Of a stretch of 64,000 nucleotides of DNA, positions 12,160-23,400 are shown piece after piece. Each line of letters begins with the position of its first letter. Positions within the stretch are counted from its first letter, which is position 1. The notes beneath the pieces are model-generated. The model saw only the letters and a program-made list of their open reading frames with translations. It made no database searches and had not been told where the DNA came from. The translations under genes and the position numbers were made by a program. The stretch spans positions 19,383,323 through 19,447,322 of the forward strand of contig NC_058064.1 of assembly GCF_020085105.1 (NCBI RefSeq), read 5' to 3'. This DNA is from Siniperca chuatsi (taxonomy: Eukaryota; Chordata; Actinopteri; Centrarchiformes; Sinipercidae).

Positions 12160-12500
12160 TTAGCATGCTTATTGTTGCCTCTGTGAGGCTCAGCAAAATA
12201 CTAATGCTAACATGCTAATGCTAAGCAAGTATAATGTTTACCATGTTCACCATATTAGGTTAGTGTGTTAGCATACTCACATTTGCTAAGTAGTGCTTAA
12301 CACAAAGAACAGCTGAGGCTGATGGGAATGTATAATTCAAAGTATTGGCCAAATAAGAGAAGGATGAAAAGTCAGGGGGTCACCAAAGTCATTAGAATTT
12401 CTCCTTGGGGAACCATGAATGTCTGTACCATAGACGGACATTAACAGCCCTGGAGCCATGCCGCTAGCGTGGCTAATAATCAGCAGGCACAAGCATTACA
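12160..12500 (-). repeat. Dispersed repeat fragment (family of 17690-18380), reverse orientation
   Basis: Reverse-complement words of the family occur: ggtcaccaaagtcatt, accatgaatgtctgtacc, and clustered aatgctaacatgctaatgct. They match inverted text at 17820-18340 and 29700-30080. Confidence 0.55.
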
Positions 12501-13224
12501 ATAACTTAAGGAGAATGATTCTCACGCATCAATCTGTTTTTTAAGAGTGTGAAGGCCTTAGTTCCATTTCAGACCACATTTCCGTCTTTCTTGTTTTGTT
12601 CCATAAAACCAACAGAGCAGCATTTTCCCAAATCCATGTAGGGGCGCACAGTATAAAAAGGCTCACTGTCTTTTTGGCACATCATGAATATTGTAATTGA
12701 TTCATTGACGCATGAAGGGTAAATGTAGCACTTTTAATCAGACCCGCTGGCTTCTGCAGCAATGAAACAAAATTGCAGGTTTTTTTAAGATCAATCCATC
12801 TCTGTTACGTCAACTCACATCTTCTGGCTCAAGCACAATGTTTATTTCCTACAGCAAATGTCCACCAACTTGTTTGAGTGTGAGTTGAGGGTTTGGAAAG
12901 GAACAAAAGCCTAAACATGGAACACCAGTCATCTCCGGCTGAGGACTACTCAGCATGGCTGTGGTTGATCTGAGGCATAAACACTTTGTTTCCTCCCTCT
13001 GCTGGGCCACCGGACGTCTGACCAGAGGAGAGAGACAGAAACACACTGCTGTTCCCTTTTGCTTCGGGTTAAGAGTTATCTAAATACTTCTACGCTAGAA
13101 TAACAAGAAGAAAAGTATCAGATCACCTTGTTGGCGCCATGTTGGAAAAAGTGAAGAGCTTGCACACTTTTACTTTCAAAACAACATATTTCACAATTTG
13201 TTTAACCACATGAGCTCCTCAGAA

Positions 13225-13445
13225 AATTAAAGGATTAAATCAGCATTTTGTTCACTTTCTTGCCAAGAGTTAAGTGGGAAGATTGTCACCGCTGTCATAT
13301 TTGTTCGTTCAATGTGAAGCAGGAGGCAGGAGACAATTTGCTTAGCTTAGCATAAAGGACTGACAGGGGAAACAGCTAGCCTGGCCACTGGTGACAAAAT
13401 CCGCCTGTTAGGCAGATTTCTTTGTAACCTTTGGACAGTGTTATG
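13225..13445 (+). repeat. Foldback MITE, internal fragment
   Basis: The words tcttgccaagagttaa, gaagattgtcaccgct, gcttagcttagcataaagga and gaaacagctagcctgg match the family seen at 24301-24690 and 30266-30700. Confidence 0.6.
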
Positions 13446-13469
13446 AAAAAAGAACACATTATTCCTCAT

Positions 13470-15390
13470 ACAAATTAAAAGTTGAATTCATAAGCAATAA
13501 AACTTAACTTTTTTACTGTTTTATAACTGCACAAAGATTATATATCTGCCTTTTCTAAATACACATTTCTCTATAATCCACCCTGATATTTGACTAGAAT
13601 TCAATATTTTGGACCTTAATTTGAAACAAAATTCATTGGGTTTAGGATGAAAACTTGAACATAACTTTACACTCATGTTTGAAACTACACTCAACTGTTA
13701 CGTTTGTTCTTCGCTCTTATTATCGGTATATTTTTCTCGGCCCACGTGAACTTGTTAACGTTGTACCCCTTGTTGGCATTCATTCCTGGGTGGAAAGCTC
13801 TGATGGTGCGGGCATCAACATTGTTTCACTAATGGTAGAACAATGTTTACTCTGTCCTCAAACATGATTACAGCCACTGTACGAGTACATTGCATGGTTG
13901 GCAACATTAGTCACAGAAGCAAACATGCTCACACACTCAGCTTTCTCTCCTACACACCAACCCCAAGAAAATGCCTTTTAAATGTACACCACAGCAGTCT
14001 GTGCTCCTCTTTTTGGTGTAAACACACATTTTTTTGTGAGTCCACAAAGATATAAAGACTAGAGGAGGAGAAATATTAGAACAGCAACTTAAAAGACACT
14101 TGTGAGGTCTGATCATGAGATGAATGACTGTCTGCATCAGTAAGTGACATTTTAACTGCTCAGTATTTACACTTTCTCTGCATCTTCATGTCAGTGTTAA
14201 TCTGCTGAATCATAGCGTTTTGGCTGAAAACATTATGAGTTGTTTAGTTAATTTTTATTTACTGCAGTAAGTTTCTGGAGCCAAAATTCGCTGTTGATCG
14301 TCACTATCACTTCATTGACATTAATCTTTAATGGTATTTGTTATCTTTGTACACAATCTCAGATCTGAGATTGGTAAATAGTTCTGTTGTCTGTCGGCAT
14401 TATCTCCACTGGTGGTTGTCACTATTTATTGCCCATGATGGGTTTAAAGTCTGTGCCATAAAAAAACACCTTTCATGTGTCGAGCCTCAGTTGCTGAGAG
14501 TGTTTAGGGTACACAAACATTTTATTGGAGAACTACTTGAAGGAGCATTTATTTTTCCTCAATGTATTTCTTAGTCAAATCTGGCTTTCATATAGTGGAT
14601 TATAAACGTTTGTGGTTACTCTAAATTCCTCTGCTGGATATATATTGTATCCCTCTCTACTTTTCCATCTGTCTAATCAAAACTATCCTGTATGTGTGAG
14701 TGAACTTCCCACCCTCCTGTCAGAAGAGATAACAGTATACAATGGAGCAATAAGTGTTGTTAATACTCATGTATCACATGTCATTATGTTTTACAGTATC
14801 CTTGAATGTGTTTCCACAGGACCTTTATCTTTGATGCCATCTACTGTATAGCACTATCAGAGCAGGCATTGTGACATGTCACAGTAGTAAAAGCACATGT
14901 GTAAATAATAAAATGAATGACGAGCCCTGGTGTTATTCATGCAGGCTCACTGTCACACTGTCATGGCCTGGTACACTTGAACAGAACAGAGCCATTGTTA
15001 ATGTTATTAGTAACATCTGTGTTTTTGCTTCAGTGACAAAGGTCTATTAAAGCAAGAAAATGCACAGAAATTCACTTTTTTAAACAAAAGTTTTGATGCG
15101 ACATCACTGCTAGACAAGGTACTATACATTTATTAATTGTATTTATTCATCTAGTTATATTGACCCAAACTGACTTTGTTGTAACATCAAGGAGCTTTCA
15201 TTTCACTATCATTGGTGGTGAAATGAAATATGCACTTTGGTTCTCAGTATGGAGCATAAAATTTGCATAGCCAATGTTATTATTTTGACAAGTAGACTCT
15301 TTACATGACATTTTGAACAGGTACTCCAGTAATTTAGTAATGTACTACCATACGGTTGGGAGATTGCAAGAGACACGTAAAAAAAAAAAG
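13470..15390. other. Intergenic stretch without recognised gene
   Basis: No domain-bearing frame, RNA gene or delimited repeat was recognised. Open frames near 14338-14574 and 14612-14851 have no coding support. Confidence 0.5.
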
Positions 15391-15404
15391 AATGGTTAAA
15401 ATTG

Positions 15405-15735
15405 TTGCAGGAGATGCTAAGATATCCTGACTTTTAGTGCCTAGTATGGGTCTAGCTCCAAAAACCCTGGATCCTACATTTCCCATAATGCAACTCAGAA
15501 GTTTTTTTTCTCTAGACTTCCCCTGCCTGGTAAAAACCCATGTCTTTCTAACTCCATGCCCCAGTTTGTAATGTTTCTAATCTAATCCAAACTCAAACCG
15601 AGATAAGCCTGATCATTGGGGTTATTATCTCAGACTCTAGATAGCTCCTCCAGAGCTGCCCACAGATGATATTTTACAATAGTTTTCACAGGCTGTGTGG
15701 AACTCTCCATGACAAATTAAACTTCATATGTAAAA
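15405..15735 (+). repeat. Dispersed repeat, copy 1 (partner at 44800-45130)
   Basis: Shared with 44800-45130: agtgcctagtatgggtc versus agtccctagtatgggtc, then caactca, cagtttgtaa, ctccagagc, and gttttcacaggct. Order and spacing are kept, so these are two diverged copies of one element. The class is not assigned. Confidence 0.65.
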
Positions 15736-15794
15736 ATTAGTAGGCTTAAGCTCTGGGGTCGTCAGACATTTGTGTCTCCTTCATTTTCAACCTC

Positions 15795-16361
15795 AAAGGT
15801 GGGGTATGCGATTCTAATCCAATACACGCCTATTTGTCAAATTCAGCGAACACCTCCTCACGGTCCGCTAGCTGCCCGTTCAGTGTGTGTGCTGAAAAAA
15901 CTCTGGTGTTTGTACACAGCCCTGGCTCGGACCGGGCCACTCAACACTATTCCAGCCATTCCAGCCATGATGTGTGTGTCAGTAACGTTAAATGACTTGC
16001 CCACGGACATTCAGCTTACTTTCTAGTTTGCCAAGACATGCTGATGTCGTGATGTTAGCTATAGTAGCAGGAGAGTTGTGTGTATCGCTGTCTGGAGCTG
16101 CTGTGCTGGCTCTGGGAAACCGTCTCGTCCTCTCTAGCTGTTAGCTTCACAGCAGCAACTGCTGGGACAGTTTGCTAACACACAACCTAGCTAAGCTAAC
16201 CTAGAACCTAGTTAAGCTAACCCACAACCTAGCTAAGCTAACCTAGAACCTACAGTAGCTAACGTTAATGACATTACTTGCTGTGTCGTTGTTCACTCTA
16301 TATCACGGTATTTGTCATGGTACTGGAATTTCTGGTCTCCAGAATCACATACCCCACCTTT
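15795..16361. mobile_element. MITE with about 21-bp terminal inverted repeats
   Basis: The left end reads aaaggtggggtatgcgattct. The right end reads agaatcacataccccaccttt, its reverse complement with one mismatch. The interior carries a 21-bp tandem repeat at 16182-16265 and open frames that show no protein family. It is a non-autonomous element; the superfamily is unclear because no clean target duplication was found. Confidence 0.7.
16182..16265 (+). repeat. Short 21-bp (42-bp higher-order) tandem repeat
   Basis: About four units of aacctagctaagctaaccta(g), alternating with aacctagttaagctaaccc, give a 42-bp higher-order period. The array lies near the right end of the MITE at 15795-16361. 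Confidence 0.8.
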
Positions 16362-16369
16362 AACTACAC

Positions 16370-17690
16370 GTCCTGTTGGAATACAATTCCCAGATGCCTC
16401 AGGTTCTTGCACAGTAATAGATGGATAGATAGTGTATGTTTTTCTCAGTCTTATGTAAATAGGAGAGTCATGACTATCAGAGCAGAGACCTTACGGTGTT
16501 GCAACGTAAAGCAGATTACTCCAACCTACTTTTCCCTGACTTCACACATCCCCTTGTGTGTCTCACCACATCATGTTCACACCAGCAGGACAGTCCAGGA
16601 CACTCTGTGTGCTGAAGTTGCAAGTTGTTCTTGTTCTTGCACATGGAATTTGCTGGGGGGGGTTCTTTTTGTAGTAAGAGTATGTTCTCTCCTGTCTGAT
16701 AAGCAATGGATAGGACACAAATGCACAGGGAGGATCATATCTGATGATCCACAGATTTGATTGTTATATCAACGCCAGTGGGATGAAAAATGTGACAGTT
16801 CTGAGGGCCAAACTTCGCTTTGCGTCACACCACTTTCAGTGTTCCTGCTGCCGCCGGGTCAAACAAAGCTAAAGTAGTTAAAGAGGAACTACACACACAA
16901 AAAAAATACACTTAATCAACACCGCCCGACTGTGGTAGCAGTTGCCGCGCCTAGTATAGAACACAGAACACTGGCTAACTGCAGCCCCAGTTTGTGCCTC
17001 TCACACACAGCTGCTGGTAGTGTAACCAAAGCATTAGCAAGACTGATAAGCACGGGGGGACAAACAGCAGGGCTACGGCTATGTACTGACACTGCCCCGC
17101 AGAAACACACACCGGAGAGCCTCGTTTAGTAGAGCCGCTACACAGGTATCACACAGGGACTTTCTCAAAGGGCCAAATGTGTAATAATAATAAATGTGCT
17201 TCTAGTGACTAGTCTAGTCTAGTCAAAGCTCCATGGGACTCCCTGTCTTTCCAGCAGAGACACAGAGTGTCTGACAGCAGCTGCTCATTGCTGGTTAGCT
17301 CTGACTACCAGCTCTGTGTAGCTGAAATGAATGGAAATAGAAATGATTTTCTTGATTGGGAATAGCTTTTGTCTCTAGCATTTTACACGTGGATTGTGTT
17401 CTGTGAGTGTCCGTTGTTTCTTTTTGCGACTTTTGTGCCAGAATTGTCTCCTTACTCCACAAAGAGCCAGAGTTGGGTGGTCAAAATGCATCAGTGTGAT
17501 TCAGCTGGTTTGGATGGAGCAGCTGGACATTTGTGCGTGCTTTAGACTCCATCAGAAAATCAAACCTTTTTCAGACTTGGTGTGTCGCAAAACACTGGCA
17601 TTGTGTGACTAGCAATGCAAAATTACTGTATGTACTACAGGTTTGTAAGCTTCTCTCTTAGCGGATTTCAGCTTTATCAATGTTATTCAT
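16370..17690. other. Intergenic stretch without recognised gene
   Basis: Contains a GC-richer patch at 16800-17150 with open frames on both strands that mirror each other, and otherwise plain DNA. No gene or delimited repeat was seen. Confidence 0.45.
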
Positions 17691-17955
17691 TCTAGATTGT
17701 TTTTCCTATGAATTCTGTTTTAGAATTTTGGCTCTGGCAATATTGGGTCGGTCCATCAGTCAGTCCACCACTTTGGTCCAAACTGAAATATCTCAACAAC
17801 TACTGGATGGATTACCATGATATTTGATACAGATATCTATGGTCTCCAGAGGACGAATCCTAATGACTTTGGTGATCCCTGACTTTTCATCTAGCGCTAC
17901 CAACAGGTCAAAGTTTTAACTTTCTCAACATCTACTAGATGGATTGGTACAAACG

Positions 17956-17988
<33 letters not shown>

Positions 17989-18385
17989 CGTGACAGCAAT
18001 GGTTCCCAAACAATGGATCCTAATGACTCTAGTGATTTCCCGACTTTTCTTATAGTGCCACAATGAGGTGACATTTGATGTTGTCGAGTATATTGGTTTA
18101 CGACCAAATAAAAACGAATGATATTCGCATCAGCCTTTGTGCTTTTAGTGCTACTTAACAAATTTCAGCATTCTAACATCCAAAACTAAGATGTACATGA
18201 ACATTATTACATTATTACAGCAATATTACACCTGCTACTGTATTTATTTTATCCCCAGGATGTTAGAATTGTCATTGTGAGCATGTTAGCAGGCTGATAT
18301 TGGCATTTAGGCCAAAGCCTTGCTGTGCCTAAGTGCAGCTTCACAGAGCCCCTAGCATGGCTGTAGACTCTTAGTCTTCATTGAC
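17690..18385 (+). repeat. Long dispersed fish repeat copy with internal A28 run
   Basis: Characteristic text: cagtccaccactttggtcc, tctcaacaactactgg, tgactttggtgatccctgac, gagcatgttagcaggctgat, and gctgtagactcttagtct. The same ordered phrases recur at 29600-30090 and 39370-39690. A28 occupies 17961-17988. Confidence 0.7.
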
Positions 18386-18639
18386 TTAAATGTTGGACAG
18401 GACATTTATATTGTAAAATATAATTATGAGCTACCGCTTTGGGAAAAGTGGTGGTCAGGGTAAATAATACAAATGTCTTCTTCACCAGTGTTGAAGGCAC
18501 TGATAACAGATTTATATGTATATATATTTTAGTTGTGGAAATTTTGTCCATAGTGAATGCAACATACATGCACATGTCCACACAGACCATGAACACATTG
18601 TTCTTTCCTTCAATCTCTTTTTTATTAATGGTAATAAAT

Positions 18640-18778
18640 GCATACCAAGTGGAAAAGTGGTTGACCTTGGTGTAATCAACAACAGATCATTGTTCCAGCA
18701 TTCATCAGTTATCAATCATTGCGCTCGTTTATCACTGAGCATGTTGTGATAGAACAAGGGCTGGCCAAAACCACCTGA
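18640..18778 (+). repeat. Dispersed repeat, plus copy of an inverted pair
   Basis: From gcataccaagtggaaaagtgg through gaccttggtgtaatc, cagatcattgtt, catcagttatcaatcat, actgagcatg and ctggcca, this stretch is matched on the opposite strand at 22431-22570. No coding content. Confidence 0.8.
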
Positions 18779-19015
18779 TCACAGCCATGCAATCAGATCA
18801 CACTGGTTTATTATAGTAATTTGTATGAGCTGGGAGTTTTACCCAGGAGTCACCGCTCCAGTGAGAAAGATTACCCCCACACACATCCACAGCGTGTGCC
18901 TTTGGTACCTGATAGTGATTTTCCACCATCACTGTCAGGTGAAAACATTTGGAATATGTCTATTAAAATCCCCAAAACTGGAGATTTTCACAACGAGATG
19001 TATTTATGTATCTGG

Positions 19016-19017
<2 letters not shown>

Positions 19018-19055
<38 letters not shown>
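19018..19055. repeat. (CA)n microsatellite
   Basis: A pure CA run of about 36-38 bases. It creates artefactual repetitive open frames on both strands. Confidence 0.95.
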
Positions 19056-19060
<5 letters not shown>

Positions 19061-19827
19061 TTTCCCATGAACCTGGCTTGAACTGTGCTTGATCCTGGAC
19101 AAACAGTGGAGGCAGGCATTACCTCCACTTAATTCTGAGTGGACACTTTGATAAGATTGCACTGAAACCAGTGAGAGACAGAACCCCCCCTCCTCCCCAC
19201 CCCCCACCTCCACCCTTACCACCCCACACTCCCACCACACACATAAACACACACACCTCACGCGCCTACAGTTTCTACTCTTTCTTTTCAGTTTAGTTGG
19301 GGATGCTTTGAATTTCAAGAAAGACTTCCTTCCCGTTAGCTCTCTGTTCTGTCCACTTTGTGGAGGAAAAATATAAAAGGTCAGTTACGTTTTAAGATGG
19401 CTCATGCATTTTAACCTGTAATGTGTTTAACCTTCATGCCAGGAATAGGATTATCATAGTATCAGTGTGCCTTATCACACGAACTCTTGCATTCAACAGT
19501 TTTTCCTCAAACAATCTTGGTTCTTGCAGCACACAGACTATTTTTACTCTTGAAGTGCGCGGCAGAGCGTTGCAGCCGACCTTTAGCAGTGTTTCCCATC
19601 CTGAAAAGCTACTTGATTTCCACTTTTTAACAATGACTTGTCCTGTCCTGTCCTGTCTGTCCTGTCCACATCCTCCCTATCCTGCCCATCGATATAATAT
19701 CTTCCAAATGCTCTTCGGGGGCGGAAAGCCTCCACTGAAAGTTGTGAGTTTCAGATTTTATTAAGAACAATGGTCAAGGATAAGGCATTCGTCCAGCAGT
19801 TGTGCGAAACCGGGACTTCATCATAAT

Positions 19828-19880
19828 TGCTGTTAATAATTACAGTCATGATAAGCGGCAGAGGTGACATTTATTGATGG
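19828..19880 (+). promoter_or_regulatory. Candidate epithelial promoter of slc26a3 copy a (HNF1, GATA, CDX-like motifs)
   Basis: GTTAATAATTAC (19832-19843) is a near-consensus HNF1 site. TGATAAG (19849-19855) is a GATA site. ATTTATTG at about 19869 is CDX/FoxA-like. They lie just upstream of the inferred 5' UTR exon ending at 19973. These factors drive gut and kidney epithelial genes, which fits a chloride/bicarbonate exchanger. Inference from motifs only. Confidence 0.45.
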
Positions 19881-19973
19881 CAAATTCGTCTGAGGTCCCA
19901 GTTGATCTCCTGGAGCTGGAGGAGGAAGACAGAGTGGAGAGTTTGGATTTGAGACAGATTAGGACACTGTCAG
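19880..19973 (+). other. Probable 5' UTR exon of slc26a3 copy a
   Basis: A strong donor (gtcag then gtaagc) follows 19973, and the upstream text has no usable long frame. The next acceptor in order is ctcag at 20379-20380, opening the first coding exon. The 5' end is not visible; the start given is approximate. Confidence 0.45.
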
Positions 19974-20426
19974 GTAAGCTGCTGTACATTACATGAGGAT
20001 ATGAAAGTTACTGGAAAAAGAAAATGTTACTTTTTTTTTAGCTTTGAGTGTGAAATCTTGGAACATCGAAGGGTCTTCGTGAGCAGCTGGAGTTCTAGAG
20101 ATGCTGAAAACGATAGTTGATCTTGGAAAAGTCAGGGAGCTGAGACATGTCAGTGCTAAAGTTTAAAACAATCCTCTCTGGTGTTCTCTCTGTTTCTAGA
20201 GCTAAAACAGAGCCTGACAAATCTGCCCCCAGGACAGTGCAGGTCCTGACCTGGCTCATGTGCTGTGCCTGTATTTGGGTGTCTGGACTTTTGTTGTTTG
20301 CTGGTAATGTGCTTTGATAAGTGATGTTCAAAGGCAAGACAGGATCCTCTTCCTAACCTAATGTGATTAATGGATCTCAGAGCCACATAGAGAGGAAGCA
20401 GCGGTCCTCCAGGCAGCAGAGGCGAG

Positions 20427-23400
20427 ATGATGCATCCGGGGGCTAGGCAGTATGTGGTGGCGAGGCCGCTGTACTCGGAGGAGTCCTTCGCAGAGGAGCA
20501 TGAGAAGGTCTACAGGCACCGTAAGACCATGCTGGACCACGTCAAACAGTACTTCACGTAAGGACGCTTTTGGTTTTTGTTTCCTGTGTGGTTTTTGACT
20601 TGTCATCGCTGAACAATTAATCCTTGAAGTCTGTCCTTTATGGGTGTTAAGATAATGAATTTAAAGGGGGGAGTGGAAAAAGTTGAGCTTCTGGGTAACA
20701 TGAGTCTCTTCTTGTTTCTCAAGTCATACGTCTAAAACTGCACTGACTACAGAATCATTTTTAACTTCTAAATGTATATATACGAACCTGCAACGTTTCA
20801 TACTGTATCATCATAACCTACTTTTTTTTTTAAACTTTTGGCTCAGTTTTTATAGTTTTAATTTAGGTCAAATTACGATGTTTGAGGTCAAGTTTTGTAA
20901 AGTAATGTTAAACCTTGGGTCCTGCTCCACTCAGTGCGTACGGCCCAGTCCTGTATATATCACATAAAACATTCTGTTTGTAGAAAGTAAAAGAACCAAA
21001 CAAAATCCAGTACACTGTCAACGACGTTTTGGTCCTCAGACATTCGTCTGGTAAAATTCATATAGACAAGGAGGTAAATTAAGCGATCACCAGTGTGTGG
21101 GATTTTTTGGTTGTTTCACAATCACAAGAGTTTCGGATCCGACGCACCTGTCTATAAGACTTTCTATTGTGCAAGAACTTTGTAGAAATTGTTTGAAGAA
21201 AGTATAAATTACTTGTGAGATTCTGGAGAGAAACTGTCTATTAATGTCCAGCATGTTTAAGTATGCCTAACAATTTCTTGTTTAAAATAAATACACATTT
21301 ACTTTGTTATAGTATAGTATAGCTAATTTCACCCTGTTCTGTAGCCCAATGCTCCTTCTTGCTTTCCTGCCTTCACACTCCCCAATATTCAGCCTTAGAT
21401 TTGGGTTTCTTATGGCCTTGGTGGTTTTAGTTGTCTGTGCAAATGAGCTCTTTATCCACTAACATAGTACTTGGTGATCCTTTAAGGGTGATACTGAGTG
21501 TATTCCCTTTTACCCTGTCTTTGACTGACATATAGACTCATATAAGGAATACCCCAAAGTTCAAACTGAGTCAAAATACAGTGCGATCGCTCTCATTTCT
21601 CATTTTCAGATCTTGAGTCTGTTTTTTGAAGATTTTATCAAGTGACCATACCTAGAGCTTCCGACAGTGAGTGTTCCAGCCATCACTTTATCTAGCTATT
21701 TAACATGGACTTTATGTTTGTTTCTGCCATGGCAGATGTGATGCTAAACGAGCCAAGAATGCAGCGCTCTCTCTTCTGCCGGTCATCGGCTGGATGAAAA
21801 TCTACCGAACCAAGGAGTGGCTGCTCAGTGACATCGTATCTGGTGTCAGCACTGGACTGGTAGCTGTCCTGCAAGGTAACTGCAAATGTTTCACTTTAGA
21901 GTATCTGAATGTAAGTTGAAGATTTAATTTCTTCTTTAAACCAAACTGGCACAATAGAGGCATATCAGCAGCTTAAATGCAATTCTGGATTTCCTCCTGT
22001 CATGTCCGATTTGGGGGTACAGAGGTTACCCACCACAGCAGACGCCTGGAGTTTGATTCCCAGTAGCTCCAATTTGGTCGTGCATTTCAACAAACACAAC
22101 CGGCCGTGTTCGTAGGTGGGATACCGGAAAGGATTCTCCTCCTTGTCACTGCACTAGTGACTCCTTCTGATTGGTCAGGGCAGTGGAATTGTTGGGGGAT
22201 AGTGCGAACCTCCCACATGTTATGTGGTAACAGTCAATCTCATCTGTGGCTGTTGGCAACATCATGTGTCACTGTGTGCAGCCCTCCACAAACCAACAGC
22301 AGAGTTAACAGCAACAGGACTGCAATGTAAGTGCTCGTTCCAAAATTGGGAGAAAAGAGGGAAAATTCAACAAAATTTTACAGAGAAAGTATGCATTTTG
22401 ACATTGTTATGCTGCAGAAGAACACACTGCAAGTGGCCTCGGCCAGCCTTTGTTCTGTCACATCATGCTCAGTAATAAACGACAAGCGCGATGATTGATA
22501 ACTGATGAATTCTGCAACAATGATCTGTTGTCGATTACACCAAGGTCAACCACTTTTCCGCTTGGTATGCAAAACACATTGTGAAATAAAGATGAAACTA
22601 ATAGAGTAATCAGTTCAGTTCATTCCCACTGCATGACCTAACTAAAGGGAGTAGGCAAATGCATCCCACTGTGCTGGTATCGGTAGGAAAAAAATGCTGT
22701 ATTTGAACATTCCTGGGGGGGGATGAATCTTGTTACTGATTTGCCTGAAGGGTTCTTACATTAGTCATCGGGGAGGGTTTTTTGATTTTATTTAATAAGA
22801 AAAGTGTTTATTGTTTATTTTTACTGTTCATTATGGGGACCACCGACAAAATTAGCTGCTGTAAATCTCACCTGTGCCTCTGAAAATGAGGAGTAATTGT
22901 CAGAAGCAGACATTTCCTTCAGAAAATTCCTAGATTGTAGAATAAAATCTTTTAAATTGTAGTTTGCCTTCAGCTTGCTATGTTTACACTTGTTTCCCCT
23001 TCTAAATGGCACCATTTTATCATTAACACTTGTGTCTAATCTGATGATGTGATAACCTTACAGTCAGAGTTGTTTAGAAAGATAATATGGGTCTTTCACC
23101 ATGCACATAAACACCATGTCAAACATATTATACATTATATTTTTACTAAGTTATAGAGGCAAAATATTTTTCATCAGTTTTAATGGTTCTTTAACTTAAC
23201 GATACGGTATCTATCCGATCACAACAAAGTGTAGTTTGGAAAGTACAAAATGCAGTGTGCCTCATCAGAGGAGTGAAGTCAAGTACTATAAATCTGTATA
23301 ATATGTGCATATCTTTGTGTTTCAGGTCTGGCCTACTGTCTGCTGGCCTCGCTGCCACCCTGGTATGGGCTCTTCTCCGCCTTTTTCCCAGTTATCATTT

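Larger units (their letters stand above)
21876..23325. other. Intron 2 of slc26a3 copy a, filled with dispersed repeats
   Basis: This intron holds a tRNA-derived SINE-like copy (about 22010-22380), the minus member of the inverted repeat pair (22431-22570), and AT-rich filler. Confidence 0.7.

Noticed and set aside
16278-16760. 160-residue plus-strand open frame
   Set aside because: It begins inside the MITE at 15795-16361, has no domain or splice context and runs into ordinary intergenic DNA.
19016-19318. Minus-strand frame with Val-Cys runs
   Set aside because: It arises from the (CA)n repeat and adjacent low-complexity C-rich DNA; no gene evidence.
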